From Paenibacillus nasutitermitis (lineage in GTDB: Bacteria > Bacillota > Bacilli > Paenibacillales > Paenibacillaceae), in contig NZ_BMHP01000002.1 of assembly GCF_014641075.1 (NCBI RefSeq), positions 1,736,001 through 1,800,000 of the forward strand: a DNA stretch of 64,000 nt. The letters are read 5' to 3'. Each line of letters opens with the position of its first letter. Within the stretch, counting starts at the first letter, position 1. This document shows, one piece after another, positions 51,263-60,596 of this stretch. A program made the position numbers and the translations under genes. The notes under the pieces were generated by a model. It ran no database searches, was not told the DNA's origin, and saw nothing but the letters and a program-made list of their open reading frames with translations.

Positions 51263-52858
51263 TTAAGTTTGCCTGCCTTGCCCGGCAGCTTCCAGCCCGA
51301 GAGACAACAGGAATTTATCAAATGACCGCTGTCCCTCTTCTGAGCGTTTGAACACGCCGGAGTCATTCAGCACTTCCTTGAACTTGCGGCCGACCTCGCT
51401 CTGCAAAAGTTCAACCGCCTCATCCGTGGTCCATTTGCTGCCATGCGCAGCAAGCAGTTCCTCGATCCACATGCTGTGTTTGCCGAGCGGGCCCCCTTCA
51501 ATTGCTGATTTATCGTAGGCGGCAGCTCCTGTGAGCAGCGCTGCGATGTCTTCAAGCTCCGATTTGAGCCTTCCCGGCAAGATCGCAAGCCCCATGACCT
51601 CGATCAGGCCGATATTTTCCTTCTTGATATGATGCAGCTCCTGATGGGGATGGAAAATGCCGTCAGGGTGCATCTGGCTGGTTCTGTTATTGCGCAGCAC
51701 CAGATCCAGCTCGTACATCCCGTTATCCCGAAGCCTGGCAATCGGGGTGATGGTATTATGCGGAACCTGCTCGTCGTTCACGTCCGAAAAAGCAAACACC
51801 TCCGCTTGCGGGTCGCTGTATGCTCTCCAGGCATCCAGAATTTTGCCGGCTGCCTCCAGCACTTCCCCTTTATGCCCTCCATTGATTCGGATCACCGACA
51901 TCGGCCAGACTACGATCCCAAAGCTCAGTCCTTTCACCGATGGGTCCGTAAAGCATCTCTCCACTTCTGCCTGCGCCATGGGGAAAACATGCCTGCCCGC
52001 CTGGAAATGGTCATGATTGAGTATCGAACCCCCGACAATCGGCAAATCGGCGTTGGAGCCGATGAAATAATGGGGGAAGGCATCGACAAAATCAAGCAGT
52101 CTCGCAAAAGTCTCATGTGTGATCCGCATCGGTACATGCCTGCTGTTAAACACGATGCTATGCTCATTGTAGTAGACATAGGGAGAATATTGAAAATACC
52201 ATTCCTCGCCCTTCAGCTCCAGCGGGACAACACGCAAATTTTGCCGGGCGGGATGGTCGGCACGCCCCGCATAGCCGATATTCTCGGCGCATAGCAGGCA
52301 TTTGGGATAATTGCTGGGTCCCATCGTCCGCAGCAGGGCAATTTCCCTGGGATCCTTCTCGGGCTTTGAGAGGTTGACCGTAATCTCAAGCTCGCCGAAT
52401 TCCGTTGCATGCTTCCAATACTGATTTTTGCGGATGCGATCCATACGGATATAGTTGGAATCGATACTCAGCCGGTAGAAAGCATCGGTAGCGCTGATTA
52501 TGCCTTCGCTTACCGCTTGGCGGTCGAATCGCGCAGCCGCCTCCGCAGGTCTTGGCATCAGCAGCCCCATGATCCGCGCGTCGAGAAGATCGCGGAAGGT
52601 CGTCGTATTATCGGCGATCAGTCCAATCGAAGCCCCGTAGCTTAGCAGCGGCTCAAGCAATCCGATCGCGCTTTCCAGCCTTTCTTCCGGCACCTCGCCA
52701 TCATAGGCTTCGGTGAAACCGAACAAATCCAGCAGCGCATTGCGCGAATACAGAACGTCCAGAGGCTCGGTCAGGCCGCGCTGCCCAGCGAATTGGACCA
52801 AACGTTCAATAAGAAGAAGCGCTTCGCCGTCATTCGGCAATTGATGATATTCAGTCAT
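51263..52858 (-). CDS. galT: UDP-glucose--hexose-1-phosphate uridylyltransferase
   Basis: A 531-residue GalT of the Gram-positive class (about 500 residues, no similarity in length to the 350-residue E. coli type). Diagnostic stretches are MGPSNYPKCLLC, FVDAFPHYFIGSNADLP and GGSILNHDHFQAGRHVFPM, which carries the active-site histidines. It transfers UMP from UDP-glucose to galactose-1-phosphate in the Leloir pathway. GGAG precedes the ATG. It is downstream of galK and galE; a hairpin lies between galE and galT, so its expression may be partly uncoupled. Confidence 0.95.
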   Translation of the reverse strand: MTEYHQLPNDGEALLLIERLVQFAGQRGLTEPLDVLYSRNALLDLFGFTEAYDGEVPEERLESAIGLLEPLLSYGASIGLIADNTTTFRDLLDARIMGLLMPRPAEAAARFDRQAVSEGIISATDAFYRLSIDSNYIRMDRIRKNQYWKHATEFGELEITVNLSKPEKDPREIALLRTMGPSNYPKCLLCAENIGYAGRADHPARQNLRVVPLELKGEEWYFQYSPYVYYNEHSIVFNSRHVPMRITHETFARLLDFVDAFPHYFIGSNADLPIVGGSILNHDHFQAGRHVFPMAQAEVERCFTDPSVKGLSFGIVVWPMSVIRINGGHKGEVLEAAGKILDAWRAYSDPQAEVFAFSDVNDEQVPHNTITPIARLRDNGMYELDLVLRNNRTSQMHPDGIFHPHQELHHIKKENIGLIEVMGLAILPGRLKSELEDIAALLTGAAAYDKSAIEGGPLGKHSMWIEELLAAHGSKWTTDEAVELLQSEVGRKFKEVLNDSGVFKRSEEGQRSFDKFLLSLGLEAAGQGRQT

Positions 52859-52888
52859 AATGAATGCTCCTTTGGACTCGTTATTCGT

Positions 52889-52918
52889 ATTTCAAGAAGA
52901 AACGGCTGCGCCGTCCTC
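52889..52918. repeat. Dispersed leader repeat, copy 2
   Basis: Second occurrence of the ATTTCAAGAAGAAACGGCTG / CGCCGTCCT block also seen at 21612-21645. Here it lies 31 bp upstream of the galT start codon. Confidence 0.6.
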
Positions 52919-52961
52919 TGGGGGCAAAGAGTGAAACTTATAAATTCTATAAGGTTGAATA

Positions 52962-52985
52962 AAGCACGCCGTGAAAGGCGTGCTT
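52962..52985 (-). terminator. Hairpin between galE and galT
   Basis: AAGCACGCC/GGCGTGCTT with a 6-nt loop on the minus strand, followed by TATTC. It can stop or attenuate transcription after galE, and the short U run suggests partial read-through to galT. Confidence 0.65.
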
Positions 52986-53050
52986 CATTCGTCATTTTGA
53001 GCAGGAGACAAGCTATGCCGCCGCCGGATGACGAAAGCCGTTTCGTCATG

Positions 53051-54037
53051 TTAATCGTTATATCCGCCTGGGTTGGCCTGATGCCAGGCCCATGCACTTC
53101 CGATTATATCTTCAAGCTTGCTCCGTGAAGGATTCCAGCCAAGCTCCTTGCGGGCGCGGGCGGAGGAAGCGACAAGCACCGCCGGATCACCTGCACGGCG
53201 CGCTTCAACTACAGCGTGAATCTCCTTGCCGGTTACCTGTCTTGCAGCATCGATTACCTGTTTCACCGAGAAGCCTGTGCCGTTGCCCAGGTTGTATACG
53301 GCGCTTTCACCGCCCTGACGAAGCTTCTCCACCGCCAACACATGAGCATCCGCAAGATCGCTGACATGGATATAGTCCCTTACGCAGGTGCCATCCTCCG
53401 TAGCGTAATCTTCCCCGAATACGGAAATATGGGGACGCTGGCCCAATGCCACCTGAAGCACAACCGGAATCAGATGGGTTTCGGGGTCATGATCCTCGCC
53501 GATTTGGCCTCCGGCATGGGCGCCCGCAGCATTAAAGTAGCGAAGCGAGATGAACTTGATATCATGCGCAGTATCGAACCACTTCATCATTTTCTCCATG
53601 GCAAGCTTGGTTTCGCCGTAAGCATTGGTAGGAAAGGTGCGGTCATGCTCATCGATCGGCACGTTTTCCGGTTCACCGTACGTAGCCGCTGTCGATGAAA
53701 ATACAATTTTTTTCACGCCGTACTGATTCATTTTTTCGAGCAGGCACAAGGTGCCGTATACATTATTATGATAATACTTGCCCGGATCCTTCATACTTTC
53801 GCCGACAAGCGAATTAGCGGCAAAATGAATGACCGCATCGATTGTATTTTCTTTAAAAACCGTATCCATAAAATCGGCATCGCGCAAATCGCCGATATAC
53901 AGCTTGCCGCCGAGCAGGGAAGCTTTATGCCCCTGCTGCAAATTGTCTGCAATTACGATCTGCTCGCCGCGCTCCTGCAGCGCAGCTACCGCATGGGAGC
54001 CGATATAACCCGCTCCGCCTGTAACTAATACCGCCAT
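53051..54037 (-). CDS. galE: UDP-glucose 4-epimerase
   Basis: A 328-residue extended short-chain dehydrogenase. The NAD motif is VTGGAGYIGSH, the catalytic Ser region is VFSSTAATYGEP and the YxxxK motif is TNAYGETKLAMEK. It interconverts UDP-galactose and UDP-glucose. AGGAGG lies eight bases before the ATG; the 43 upstream open codons overlap galK and are noncoding. It is the middle gene of the galK-galE-galT order and may also supply UDP-galactose for surface glycans. Confidence 0.96.
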   Translation of the reverse strand: MAVLVTGGAGYIGSHAVAALQERGEQIVIADNLQQGHKASLLGGKLYIGDLRDADFMDTVFKENTIDAVIHFAANSLVGESMKDPGKYYHNNVYGTLCLLEKMNQYGVKKIVFSSTAATYGEPENVPIDEHDRTFPTNAYGETKLAMEKMMKWFDTAHDIKFISLRYFNAAGAHAGGQIGEDHDPETHLIPVVLQVALGQRPHISVFGEDYATEDGTCVRDYIHVSDLADAHVLAVEKLRQGGESAVYNLGNGTGFSVKQVIDAARQVTGKEIHAVVEARRAGDPAVLVASSARARKELGWNPSRSKLEDIIGSAWAWHQANPGGYND

Positions 54038-54129
54038 AATAGAGTCCTCCTTAAATAAGTTGCGATGACACATGAACCCGCTGTCCGAGTTGTTGGTTTG
54101 CCCGTCAGCCCAAGAGGCTTGCTGCCAAA

Positions 54130-55302
54130 TCAGCTCAATTGCTCTACGCCATTCCCGATCTTGCATACATAGAAATCCGCATCCAGTCCCGTTGCTTCCT
54201 TATACCGTCGTCCCACTTCCGTTTTGAACGTCTCGATGCTGTCTTCATGTACGAGAGAAACGGTACACCCGCCGAAGCCGGCGCCGGTCATACGCGAGCC
54301 CAGTACGCCGGGTATATCCCGGGCTGCTTCCACCATGGAATCGAGCTCCATGCCTGTCACTTCGTACAAGTCCCGCAGCGAGTCGTGCGACTGGTTCATC
54401 AGCTGGCCGAAAGCAGCAAGATCATGATCCTTGAGAACGTCTATGGAACGGATAACGCGGTCGATCTCCTCCACCACATGCTGGGCGCGGCGGCGTACGG
54501 TTTCATCCTTAATCAGATGCTTGCTGCTGTTGAAGTCCTGAAGCGAAAGTTGACCCAGAAGCGTAAGCTCCGGAAATGCCTCCCTCAGATCCTCCACCGC
54601 CTGCTCGCACTGGCTGCGGCGCTCATTATATTTGGAATCCACCAGTCCCCGGCGTTTGTTCGTATTGCCGATCACCAGCTGGTAGCTTCCGGATTCAAAG
54701 GGAACCAAATCGTATTCAAGCGTGTCGCACATCAGCAAAATCGCGTGATCCTTCTTCCCGTTGGCAACGGCAAACTGGTCCATGATCCCGCATTGGACGC
54801 CATTGAATTCGTTCTCCGATCTTTGCGCCATCAGGGCGATCGCTACCGTATCCGTTTCGTAACCAGCCATGGCAAGCAGCGCATAGGCTGTCACTACTTC
54901 AATCGATGCCGATGAGGACAAGCCGGAGCCATTTGGAATCTCTCCGTGAAAGAGCAGGTCAAATCCCGTATCGAAGGTCTTCCCCCGCTGCTGGAGTTCA
55001 TTGACGATGCCCTTGGGGTAGTTCATCCAGTCGTCCGCCTCCGCATAAACGATCGGCTCGATCGGCAGATGCTTGTGGTCTGTGAAATTCGTAGAAGCCA
55101 GTCCCAGCAATCTGTCGCTGCGCCTGCGGATCAGCAGCGTCGTGCCAAAGGTCAGCGCCGCCGGAAAAACATAACCACCATTATAGTCGGTATGCTCGCC
55201 AATCAGATTAACCCGTCCCGGCGCATGAAACACGTGAATGCTTTCCGCCGACTCCTGATATAATTGCAGAAACCGTTGTGTCAGTTCGTGGAGATCCGCC
55301 AT
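54130..55302 (-). CDS. galK: Galactokinase
   Basis: A 390-residue GHMP kinase with the galactokinase signature GRVNLIGEHTDYNGG, the ATP-binding GSGLSSSASIEV and the third motif GSRMTGAGFGGCTVSL. It phosphorylates galactose to galactose-1-phosphate. The start used is the ATG of MADLHEL, with GGAAAG and GGTG upstream. It is first of the gal genes and divergent from an AraC regulator across 267 bp, where the regulator probably binds. Confidence 0.95.
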   Translation of the reverse strand: MADLHELTQRFLQLYQESAESIHVFHAPGRVNLIGEHTDYNGGYVFPAALTFGTTLLIRRRSDRLLGLASTNFTDHKHLPIEPIVYAEADDWMNYPKGIVNELQQRGKTFDTGFDLLFHGEIPNGSGLSSSASIEVVTAYALLAMAGYETDTVAIALMAQRSENEFNGVQCGIMDQFAVANGKKDHAILLMCDTLEYDLVPFESGSYQLVIGNTNKRRGLVDSKYNERRSQCEQAVEDLREAFPELTLLGQLSLQDFNSSKHLIKDETVRRRAQHVVEEIDRVIRSIDVLKDHDLAAFGQLMNQSHDSLRDLYEVTGMELDSMVEAARDIPGVLGSRMTGAGFGGCTVSLVHEDSIETFKTEVGRRYKEATGLDADFYVCKIGNGVEQLS

Positions 55303-55569
55303 TATCGCACCACTTTCCTTTTTTGGTTTGTTGGAACAGCTGTATAGGAACAGTATAACGGAATGCACAGGCGAACAAAATGGCTTGATGTGAATTAAGC
55401 ATGGATAAATGTGACATTGTCGAATCCATCGCTAGTCACGCGACTAAGAGATGTGTAGAATAATCTTCCCGCCATTGGGGGATTCCTGATAGGTAACGTC
55501 GAATTAATCATCACTGCGCAAATCTTATAACCAGAACCAATAGTTGGAATAATCGGGAGGATGTCAAAG

Positions 55570-56430
55570 ATGGCAAGACCCGTCAGCTACACAGTAGTTT
55601 CCAATCCGGTACCGAGCGAGCATGGCGAGCTTTATGTGCTTTTTGCCGGTGAAAGCCAGACCAGATCTGCCCATCGAATCGGGCCGAAGGTATACAGCTT
55701 CTATCTGATGCATCATGTATTGTCAGGATCGGGGACCTTTCATTGCGCCGGCGGGGAATATGAATTAAAACAGGGACAATCCTTCCTGATTCCGCCGGAG
55801 CAGCTTGTCAGCTATGTGGCAAACGAACAGGATCCATGGCGGTACAGATGGATTGCTTTCAATGGACGGCAGGCGCCGGAAATGGCTGAATGGGCCGGCC
55901 TGTCCGCAGCCCGGCCTGTAATTGATACAGGTTCAAACAGGCGCATCGGCGTATTGTTCCGCAGCATGGAGCGGACCTTCCGCCAAGGAGGATCGGCGGC
56001 CCATTTGCGGGCCATCGGATATTTGAATCTGCTGTTTGGGGAATTCAGCTCCGCTGCCGATCAGCTTTATCACAGGCAAACGGGAGCTGCCGCATATGAA
56101 AGTGAATCCATCCCTCAGCAGTTGATCCGGTATCTCTCCGCTCAATATGCCGAACCCGTTTCCATTGAGCGGATGGCAGAAACGATGGGCTACAATCGCG
56201 CTTATCTGTCCCGGGTGTTCAAGCGTCATACCGGCATGACACCCGTTACTTTTCTGCTCAAACTGCGTCTGGATAAAGCTCGCCAGCTGCTAAGAGAGCG
56301 CCAGGAACTGACTACCCAGCAAATTGCCGCATCGGTCGGACTCCAGGACCCGCTATATTTCTCCAAACAATTCCGCCGTTACTACGGACTGTCGCCCAGT
56401 GCGTACCGCGAGGAGATGCGCGGGATTTAA
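55570..56430 (+). CDS. AraC family regulator, probable gal regulator
   Basis: A 286-residue regulator with an N-terminal cupin (FYLMHHVLSGSGTFHCAGGE, cut at HVLSGSGTFHC, and FLIPPEQLVSYVAN) and a C-terminal double helix-turn-helix (VSIERMAETMGYNRAYLSRVF and QIAASVGLQDPLYFSKQFRRYYGLSPSAYR). GGGAGG lies nine bases before the ATG used; the ATG three codons earlier abuts it. Position and family suggest control of galKET in response to galactose or an alpha-galactoside. Confidence 0.9.
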   Translation: MARPVSYTVVSNPVPSEHGELYVLFAGESQTRSAHRIGPKVYSFYLMHHVLSGSGTFHCAGGEYELKQGQSFLIPPEQLVSYVANEQDPWRYRWIAFNGRQAPEMAEWAGLSAARPVIDTGSNRRIGVLFRSMERTFRQGGSAAHLRAIGYLNLLFGEFSSAADQLYHRQTGAAAYESESIPQQLIRYLSAQYAEPVSIERMAETMGYNRAYLSRVFKRHTGMTPVTFLLKLRLDKARQLLRERQELTTQQIAASVGLQDPLYFSKQFRRYYGLSPSAYREEMRGI

Positions 56431-56469
56431 CAGTGGGCTCCTCTTTCGCGGCGATGATGAAGGAGGGCA

Positions 56470-57555
56470 TTACTCTACCAGCTCCTCCACTTTCTCCGCA
56501 AAAAACAGGCGGTATACGCGCACGACGATAATTTTAACGACCATATAAAGCGGGATAGCCAGAATAGCTCCCAATATGCCTGAGATCTCTACCGCGACGA
56601 GCAGAATAACAATAGTCGTTAACGGATGCATATCCAGCTTTTTTCCATATATATGGGGAGACAGCAGGTTGCCTTCGACCTGCTGTGCGATTAGTACGAC
56701 AATCAGGACCCAGATCACCATCATCGGCGAGTCGGTCAGGGCGACCATTACGCAGGGGACAAGTCCCAATATCGGTCCGATATACGGAATAATGTTAAGA
56801 ATGGTGGCGATAATCGCAATCAGCAGTGAATAGGGCAGGTCGATAATCAGGAAGCCGATATACATCATCACACCAAGCAGGAATGTGATGATCATCCTGC
56901 CGACAATGAATCCGCTCAATGCGGAATCGATTTCATCCAGAACTTCCTTGCCGTCACGGCTGTAACGCCCCGGTATCAAATGAAGAACGGATCTGGGTAT
57001 CGCTTCGCTTTCCTTAAGCATGTAATACAGAATTATGGGGGCCGTCGCGACCACAACCACAAAATTAGTAATAAACGCGATGATGTCGGTCACATATTTG
57101 GATGCACTTGCAATCGTCTGATTCAAATAGTCGGAAATTCTGGTGGACATATCGGGTTGGCTATTGGAGCTGACCAACGAAACGAGCCGGTTTCTCTGCC
57201 AACTGGACAATTGCTCCTTTAAACCCTCGATAAGCTTTGGCGCGTTCTCCACAAAGGTATTGATCTGAAGGACCAGTGTCGGCCAGACTACAACCCATAA
57301 GAGGGCAAGCACGGCAGTGAGCGCCAAATACACAAGGAGAATCGCCAGAATCTTATTCATTCGGCGATCCGTCAGGAAATGAACGACGGGCCGCAGCAGA
57401 TAATAGAAAAAACCGGCCAGCATAAAGGGTACGATCAGAATATTGATCATTTTAATCAAGGGTATAAAGATGAAGCTGTCTACCGCTATCAAGTAGATAA
57501 TGATCAACAGCGCAATCGTTCCCATACAAAATCGAAAAAACCGGCTTTGCAGCAT
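56470..57555 (-). CDS. AI-2E family transporter (YdjX/TqsA-like permease)
   Basis: A 361-residue membrane protein of the AI-2E/UPF0118 family: two N-terminal helix pairs, an amphipathic soluble loop (about 100-150), and C-terminal motifs IPYIGPILGLVPCVMVAL and VIWVLIVVLIAQQVEGNLLSP (cut). Family members export small molecules or act as Na+/H+ antiporters. The start chosen has GGAAGGGG upstream; an ATG 12 codons earlier does not. It is a single gene. Confidence 0.9.
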   Translation of the reverse strand: MLQSRFFRFCMGTIALLIIIYLIAVDSFIFIPLIKMINILIVPFMLAGFFYYLLRPVVHFLTDRRMNKILAILLVYLALTAVLALLWVVVWPTLVLQINTFVENAPKLIEGLKEQLSSWQRNRLVSLVSSNSQPDMSTRISDYLNQTIASASKYVTDIIAFITNFVVVVATAPIILYYMLKESEAIPRSVLHLIPGRYSRDGKEVLDEIDSALSGFIVGRMIITFLLGVMMYIGFLIIDLPYSLLIAIIATILNIIPYIGPILGLVPCVMVALTDSPMMVIWVLIVVLIAQQVEGNLLSPHIYGKKLDMHPLTTIVILLVAVEISGILGAILAIPLYMVVKIIVVRVYRLFFAEKVEELVE

Positions 57556-57630
57556 ACGGCCCCTTCCTTTCGCTTCGTTATGTATAACCATCTATCAAAC
57601 TCTGCCATTACAATTTATAGGGATCAAAAA

Positions 57631-57659
57631 GTAGACCGTTCTTCTTGCGAACGGTCTAC
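57631..57659 (-). terminator. Terminator of yflT
   Basis: Perfect hairpin GTAGACCGTTC/GAACGGTCTAC with a 7-nt loop followed by TTTTT on the minus strand, 38 bp after the yflT stop. Confidence 0.88.
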
Positions 57660-57696
57660 CTTGGTGTGTGTATCGCCATCTATTATGCGGTTAGTG

Positions 57697-58092
57697 TCAG
57701 ATCAGGAGAGGCGGGAAATAGACGATATTGGGATCGTAGTCATGATCGTCATATTGATTTCCGCCCCATGCGATAACGACAATCCGGTCCTTGTCCATTT
57801 CCCCTTCCAGCCGTTCCGCTTCTTCCTTGCTGACCCCCATTGAGCGGAGCTTGGCTCTAAGCTCAGAACCGCGCGAGCGGAAGATGTTGGCGATTGTCGT
57901 ATTCAAGCCTTCCTCGGATACGCCGATTTCTTCGGCATCGGTAGATTCCGCGATCCGTTTGTTGCGGTCCTTGTCATGAGTCAGGACGAAGAGATGGTCC
58001 TTATCGTAACCAAGCGATTTGTAGCGTTCCAATTGCTCCCGCGCCTGTGGGATAGTATCAACGGTGTGAACATTAGTTACTTGAATCTCCAT
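57697..58092 (-). CDS. yflT: General stress protein YflT-like
   Basis: A 131-residue protein matching the YflT heat-induced stress family: VHTVDTIPQAREQLERYKSLGYDKDHLFVLTHD (cut; the HLFVLTHD strand is diagnostic), followed by acidic helices and MDKDRIVVIAW. In B. subtilis the gene is in the SigB general stress regulon; no SigB promoter was recognised here. GGGAGG precedes the ATG. The gene lies next to a DUF1328 peptide gene on the same strand. Confidence 0.85.
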   Translation of the reverse strand: MEIQVTNVHTVDTIPQAREQLERYKSLGYDKDHLFVLTHDKDRNKRIAESTDAEEIGVSEEGLNTTIANIFRSRGSELRAKLRSMGVSKEEAERLEGEMDKDRIVVIAWGGNQYDDHDYDPNIVYFPPLLI

Positions 58093-58136
58093 TATTACTT
58101 CCTCCCTGCTTTAACTCTTTTGGGGATGTCCTGAAA

Positions 58137-58179
58137 TTTAGAAAACTCACAAACATAAAAGATTCGCGAGTTTTCTAAA
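58137..58179 (-). terminator. Hairpin between the DUF1328 and yflT genes
   Basis: A perfect 12-bp inverted repeat TTTAGAAAACTC/GAGTTTTCTAAA with a 19-nt loop. It is AT-rich and probably terminates or pauses the DUF1328 transcript; it could also be a protein-binding site. Confidence 0.5.
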
Positions 58180-58229
58180 AGTAGGACCTATGAATTTGCG
58201 GACTGGCGAAGACTTGCATTAGGCCTCGC

Positions 58230-58391
58230 CTAAGCTCTTCTTCTTCCGAAGATTAGAGATACAACAAACAAAATGAGGAATACGACGAAAAGTACTTTTG
58301 CAATACTAGCGGCAGCCGCTGCCAGTGTGAAAAATCCGAGTATTCCTGCAACAACAGCAATTACGAAGCATAGAACAGCCCATCCTAACAT
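58230..58391 (-). CDS. DUF1328 family small membrane protein
   Basis: A 53-residue hydrophobic peptide: MLGWAVLCFVIAVVAGILGF, then an Ala-rich stretch AAAAASIAKVLFVVFLILFV and a basic tail FGRRRA. Two membrane helices and the basic end are the hallmarks of DUF1328 (YtjA-type) proteins. GGGTGAG lies eight bases upstream of the ATG. It sits near yflT and the YtxH gene, other envelope/stress-associated small proteins. Function unknown. Confidence 0.85.
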   Translation of the reverse strand: MLGWAVLCFVIAVVAGILGFFTLAAAAASIAKVLFVVFLILFVVSLIFGRRRA

Positions 58392-58562
58392 TGACGCTCA
58401 CCCTTTCAATTCTATATTTGGAATCGTTATTCCGTCTTCCTATCATGCTTATAAACCAATCGCTTTAAACATGAAACTTGGCAATATATAGATTCTTATG
58501 GCATGCAGCAGGGTAAAGAGCGCCTTTTCCAGACGCTTATCCGGATACCTTTTCATGCTCCT

Positions 58563-59609
58563 TTAATGAAACTTCAGTCTCAGACTCGGCTCGCGGCGTC
58601 CTGTCAGCTGCCCCGCACTATTGTAAATTTCCGCCGAAAAATAGTTGTTTATCCGCTCCATTACATCCGCTCCGGCATGAAGTTGCTCCAGAACCGCAGC
58701 CGAACACCCCGGCCATGCAGACTCTCCTCCGTCCGCTAGCTTAAGCGCCACAGCGATCCCTTCTTTGCGCAAGGCAAATACAAATACGCCCTGAGCTCCG
58801 CTCTTGGCAATCACATTATCGTCGGCAAGCATAACGCTGGCCAGCCGTCCATATCCTTCAACCAGGTCGGGCGCGTTGTTCATCGCGGCGGTAATTCTGG
58901 CCGCCGCTGCTTTCGTTGCCGAGTCCACGCCTTCCGGGGACGGGGACGATAACCGCGCATACATGAAGGCAAGCCGCCACAGCGGCAAGGCGAATACGGG
59001 CAAGCCGCAGCCATCAACTGCGAGACCGATAGAATCGAGCGGCAGGCCGGCATACGAAGCGACCGTTGCCAGCAGCTCCTGCTGCAGCGGGTGTCCGGGA
59101 TCCGTATATGAATCCGGCGGCCAGCCTTTCAGCTTGCACAGGGCAAGCATGGCGATATGTTTGCCGGCGCATACGTGAAACAGCTTTCTCGGCTTCACCC
59201 CGATGTGAAGCCCTTCTTCACGGTTTTGCGGATCGGCCGGCATCGTTTCAGCAAACACCAGGTCATTCTCATCGACCCCCGTAAGCTCCAGCATCCTTTC
59301 CAAAACGAAGAGATGTCTTGGCGTACCGCGGTGTGAGGCGGTCATAAGGGCTATTGCTTCATCCGGCAAACCGTATTTTTCCACGATGCCGCCAAGAACG
59401 GATGGGATCGCCTGAAAGGGCTTCGCAGTCGATCGGATTATGGTTCCGATCCCGGGATCGCCTGCGTGGGCTATTATTTTTCCTTCGCTGGAGACAACGG
59501 CAACATGTCCGCTGTGCACATTTTCCACCCAGTCCCCGCGTGTGGTGACTTCAAGAGGTTCGCCAAGCACCTCAATTGCTCGCTGCTCGATATTCTGATT
59601 ACTGGTCAT
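58563..59609 (-). CDS. Asparaginase II-family protein
   Basis: A 348-residue protein of the Asparaginase_II family (PF06089-type), unrelated in sequence to E. coli AnsB. Family stretches are SGHVAVVSSEGKIIAHAGDP, STAKPFQAIPSVLGG, ALMTASHRGTPRHL (conserved SH), CAGKHIAMLALC and VDGCGLPVFALPL. It hydrolyses L-asparagine. The start used gives MTSNQN; two earlier in-frame ATGs are possible but lack a better ribosome site. Single gene. Confidence 0.88.
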   Translation of the reverse strand: MTSNQNIEQRAIEVLGEPLEVTTRGDWVENVHSGHVAVVSSEGKIIAHAGDPGIGTIIRSTAKPFQAIPSVLGGIVEKYGLPDEAIALMTASHRGTPRHLFVLERMLELTGVDENDLVFAETMPADPQNREEGLHIGVKPRKLFHVCAGKHIAMLALCKLKGWPPDSYTDPGHPLQQELLATVASYAGLPLDSIGLAVDGCGLPVFALPLWRLAFMYARLSSPSPEGVDSATKAAAARITAAMNNAPDLVEGYGRLASVMLADDNVIAKSGAQGVFVFALRKEGIAVALKLADGGESAWPGCSAAVLEQLHAGADVMERINNYFSAEIYNSAGQLTGRREPSLRLKFH

Positions 59610-59836
59610 TTTTAGCACCATCCCATACAGTTCCATCATGATTGATACGAAAGTCAAAGCCTCTAGTTGCTCTTATAATTACCAGCCTTCTCCATAAGTT
59701 TCCTTATTGCCAATAAACTATTCATCGGTAAGACAATCGTTTCAAATGACAACGAGGTGTTTATTAGTAGACAAGAAGATGAATGGTGTGACACACACCT
59801 CAATACATTTATGGAAAATAAGGAGTTGACTGAACA

Positions 59837-60295
59837 ATGGAAACGACGAATACAAAACAAACAGGTGGCAGCTTGGTTAAAGGAATCCTGATCGGCGGTG
59901 CTGTAGGTGCAGCAGCTGCTGTGTTATTAACGCCTAAAACAGGAAAAGATATGCGTGAAACGATCCGCCGTAAGTCATCCGAACTTTCTACCGCTACCCG
60001 CGATCATGCGGTGAATATTGCCGGTGTAACCCGCGATACCGCCCTAAGTCTTGCCGGAGCGGCACGAGACCGGGCAACGTCTCTTGCGGAACAAGCAAAA
60101 GAAAAAGCGAGCAATGTTACGGTTAAAGTCAATGAGATGGGCCAAGCAGCAGCCGAAAAAGTGGCTACAACCGCTGAATCGACAGCCAACGTGTTTCAAT
60201 CCATGAAAAAAGAAGAAGAAGGAGCGAAACCTAATGGAACGTCAACCGGTTCAAACGGATCAAACGGCGCAGCCCAAAATCGGAGCCAGCCCTGA
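59837..60295 (+). CDS. YtxH domain protein
   Basis: A 152-residue protein with one N-terminal membrane helix rich in Gly/Ala (about 12-32) followed by LLTPKTGKDMRE, the YtxH signature, and a long Ala-rich amphipathic helix (about 45-125). The tail is low-complexity Gly/Ser/Asn. YtxH proteins are associated with general stress in Bacillus. AAGGAG precedes the ATG. Its last 62 bases overlap a second gene in another frame. Confidence 0.85.
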   Translation: METTNTKQTGGSLVKGILIGGAVGAAAAVLLTPKTGKDMRETIRRKSSELSTATRDHAVNIAGVTRDTALSLAGAARDRATSLAEQAKEKASNVTVKVNEMGQAAAEKVATTAESTANVFQSMKKEEEGAKPNGTSTGSNGSNGAAQNRSQP

Positions 60296-60473
60296 CTTGC
60301 CGACTTCCGCAGGGCAAGCTGGACGGAAATCCGAACCTATCGAAAACGCCCATAACGGGTCGATGGTGCAGGATGAACAGGATATGAAGCGTCTGGGCAA
60401 CGACATGAAAGGGATGAAGACGAATAGCCAGCTTGAAGAAGAGGGCCTCGTGCCTGATCCCATTCAGGAATAA
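60234..60473 (+). CDS. Small acidic hypothetical protein overlapping the YtxH gene
   Basis: A 79-residue hydrophilic protein that I do not recognise, with Gln/Pro/Asp-rich sequence and the helix QDEQDMKRLGNDMKGMKT. It begins inside the YtxH gene in another frame, with GAAGGAG nine bases before its ATG, and runs to a strong terminator; without it the 180 bases before the terminator would be empty. There is no membrane helix. It is probably translated from the same transcript as YtxH. Confidence 0.7.
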   Translation: MERQPVQTDQTAQPKIGASPDLPTSAGQAGRKSEPIENAHNGSMVQDEQDMKRLGNDMKGMKTNSQLEEEGLVPDPIQE

Positions 60474-60475
60474 AA

Positions 60476-60511
60476 AAAGGAGGGGCTACCCATAGGGGCA
60501 GCCCCTCCTTT
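60476..60511 (+). terminator. Terminator after the YtxH gene pair
   Basis: Hairpin AAAGGAGGGGCT/AGCCCCTCCTTT followed by TTTTT, directly after the stop codon of the small overlapping gene. Confidence 0.88.
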
Positions 60512-60596
60512 TTTTGCCGGATAAAAATCGCTCTGCTTGTGTTTTGTACGAGTGACAAATTGGAACAGGGGCATAATAATTCCAGGAGGAATGCTG

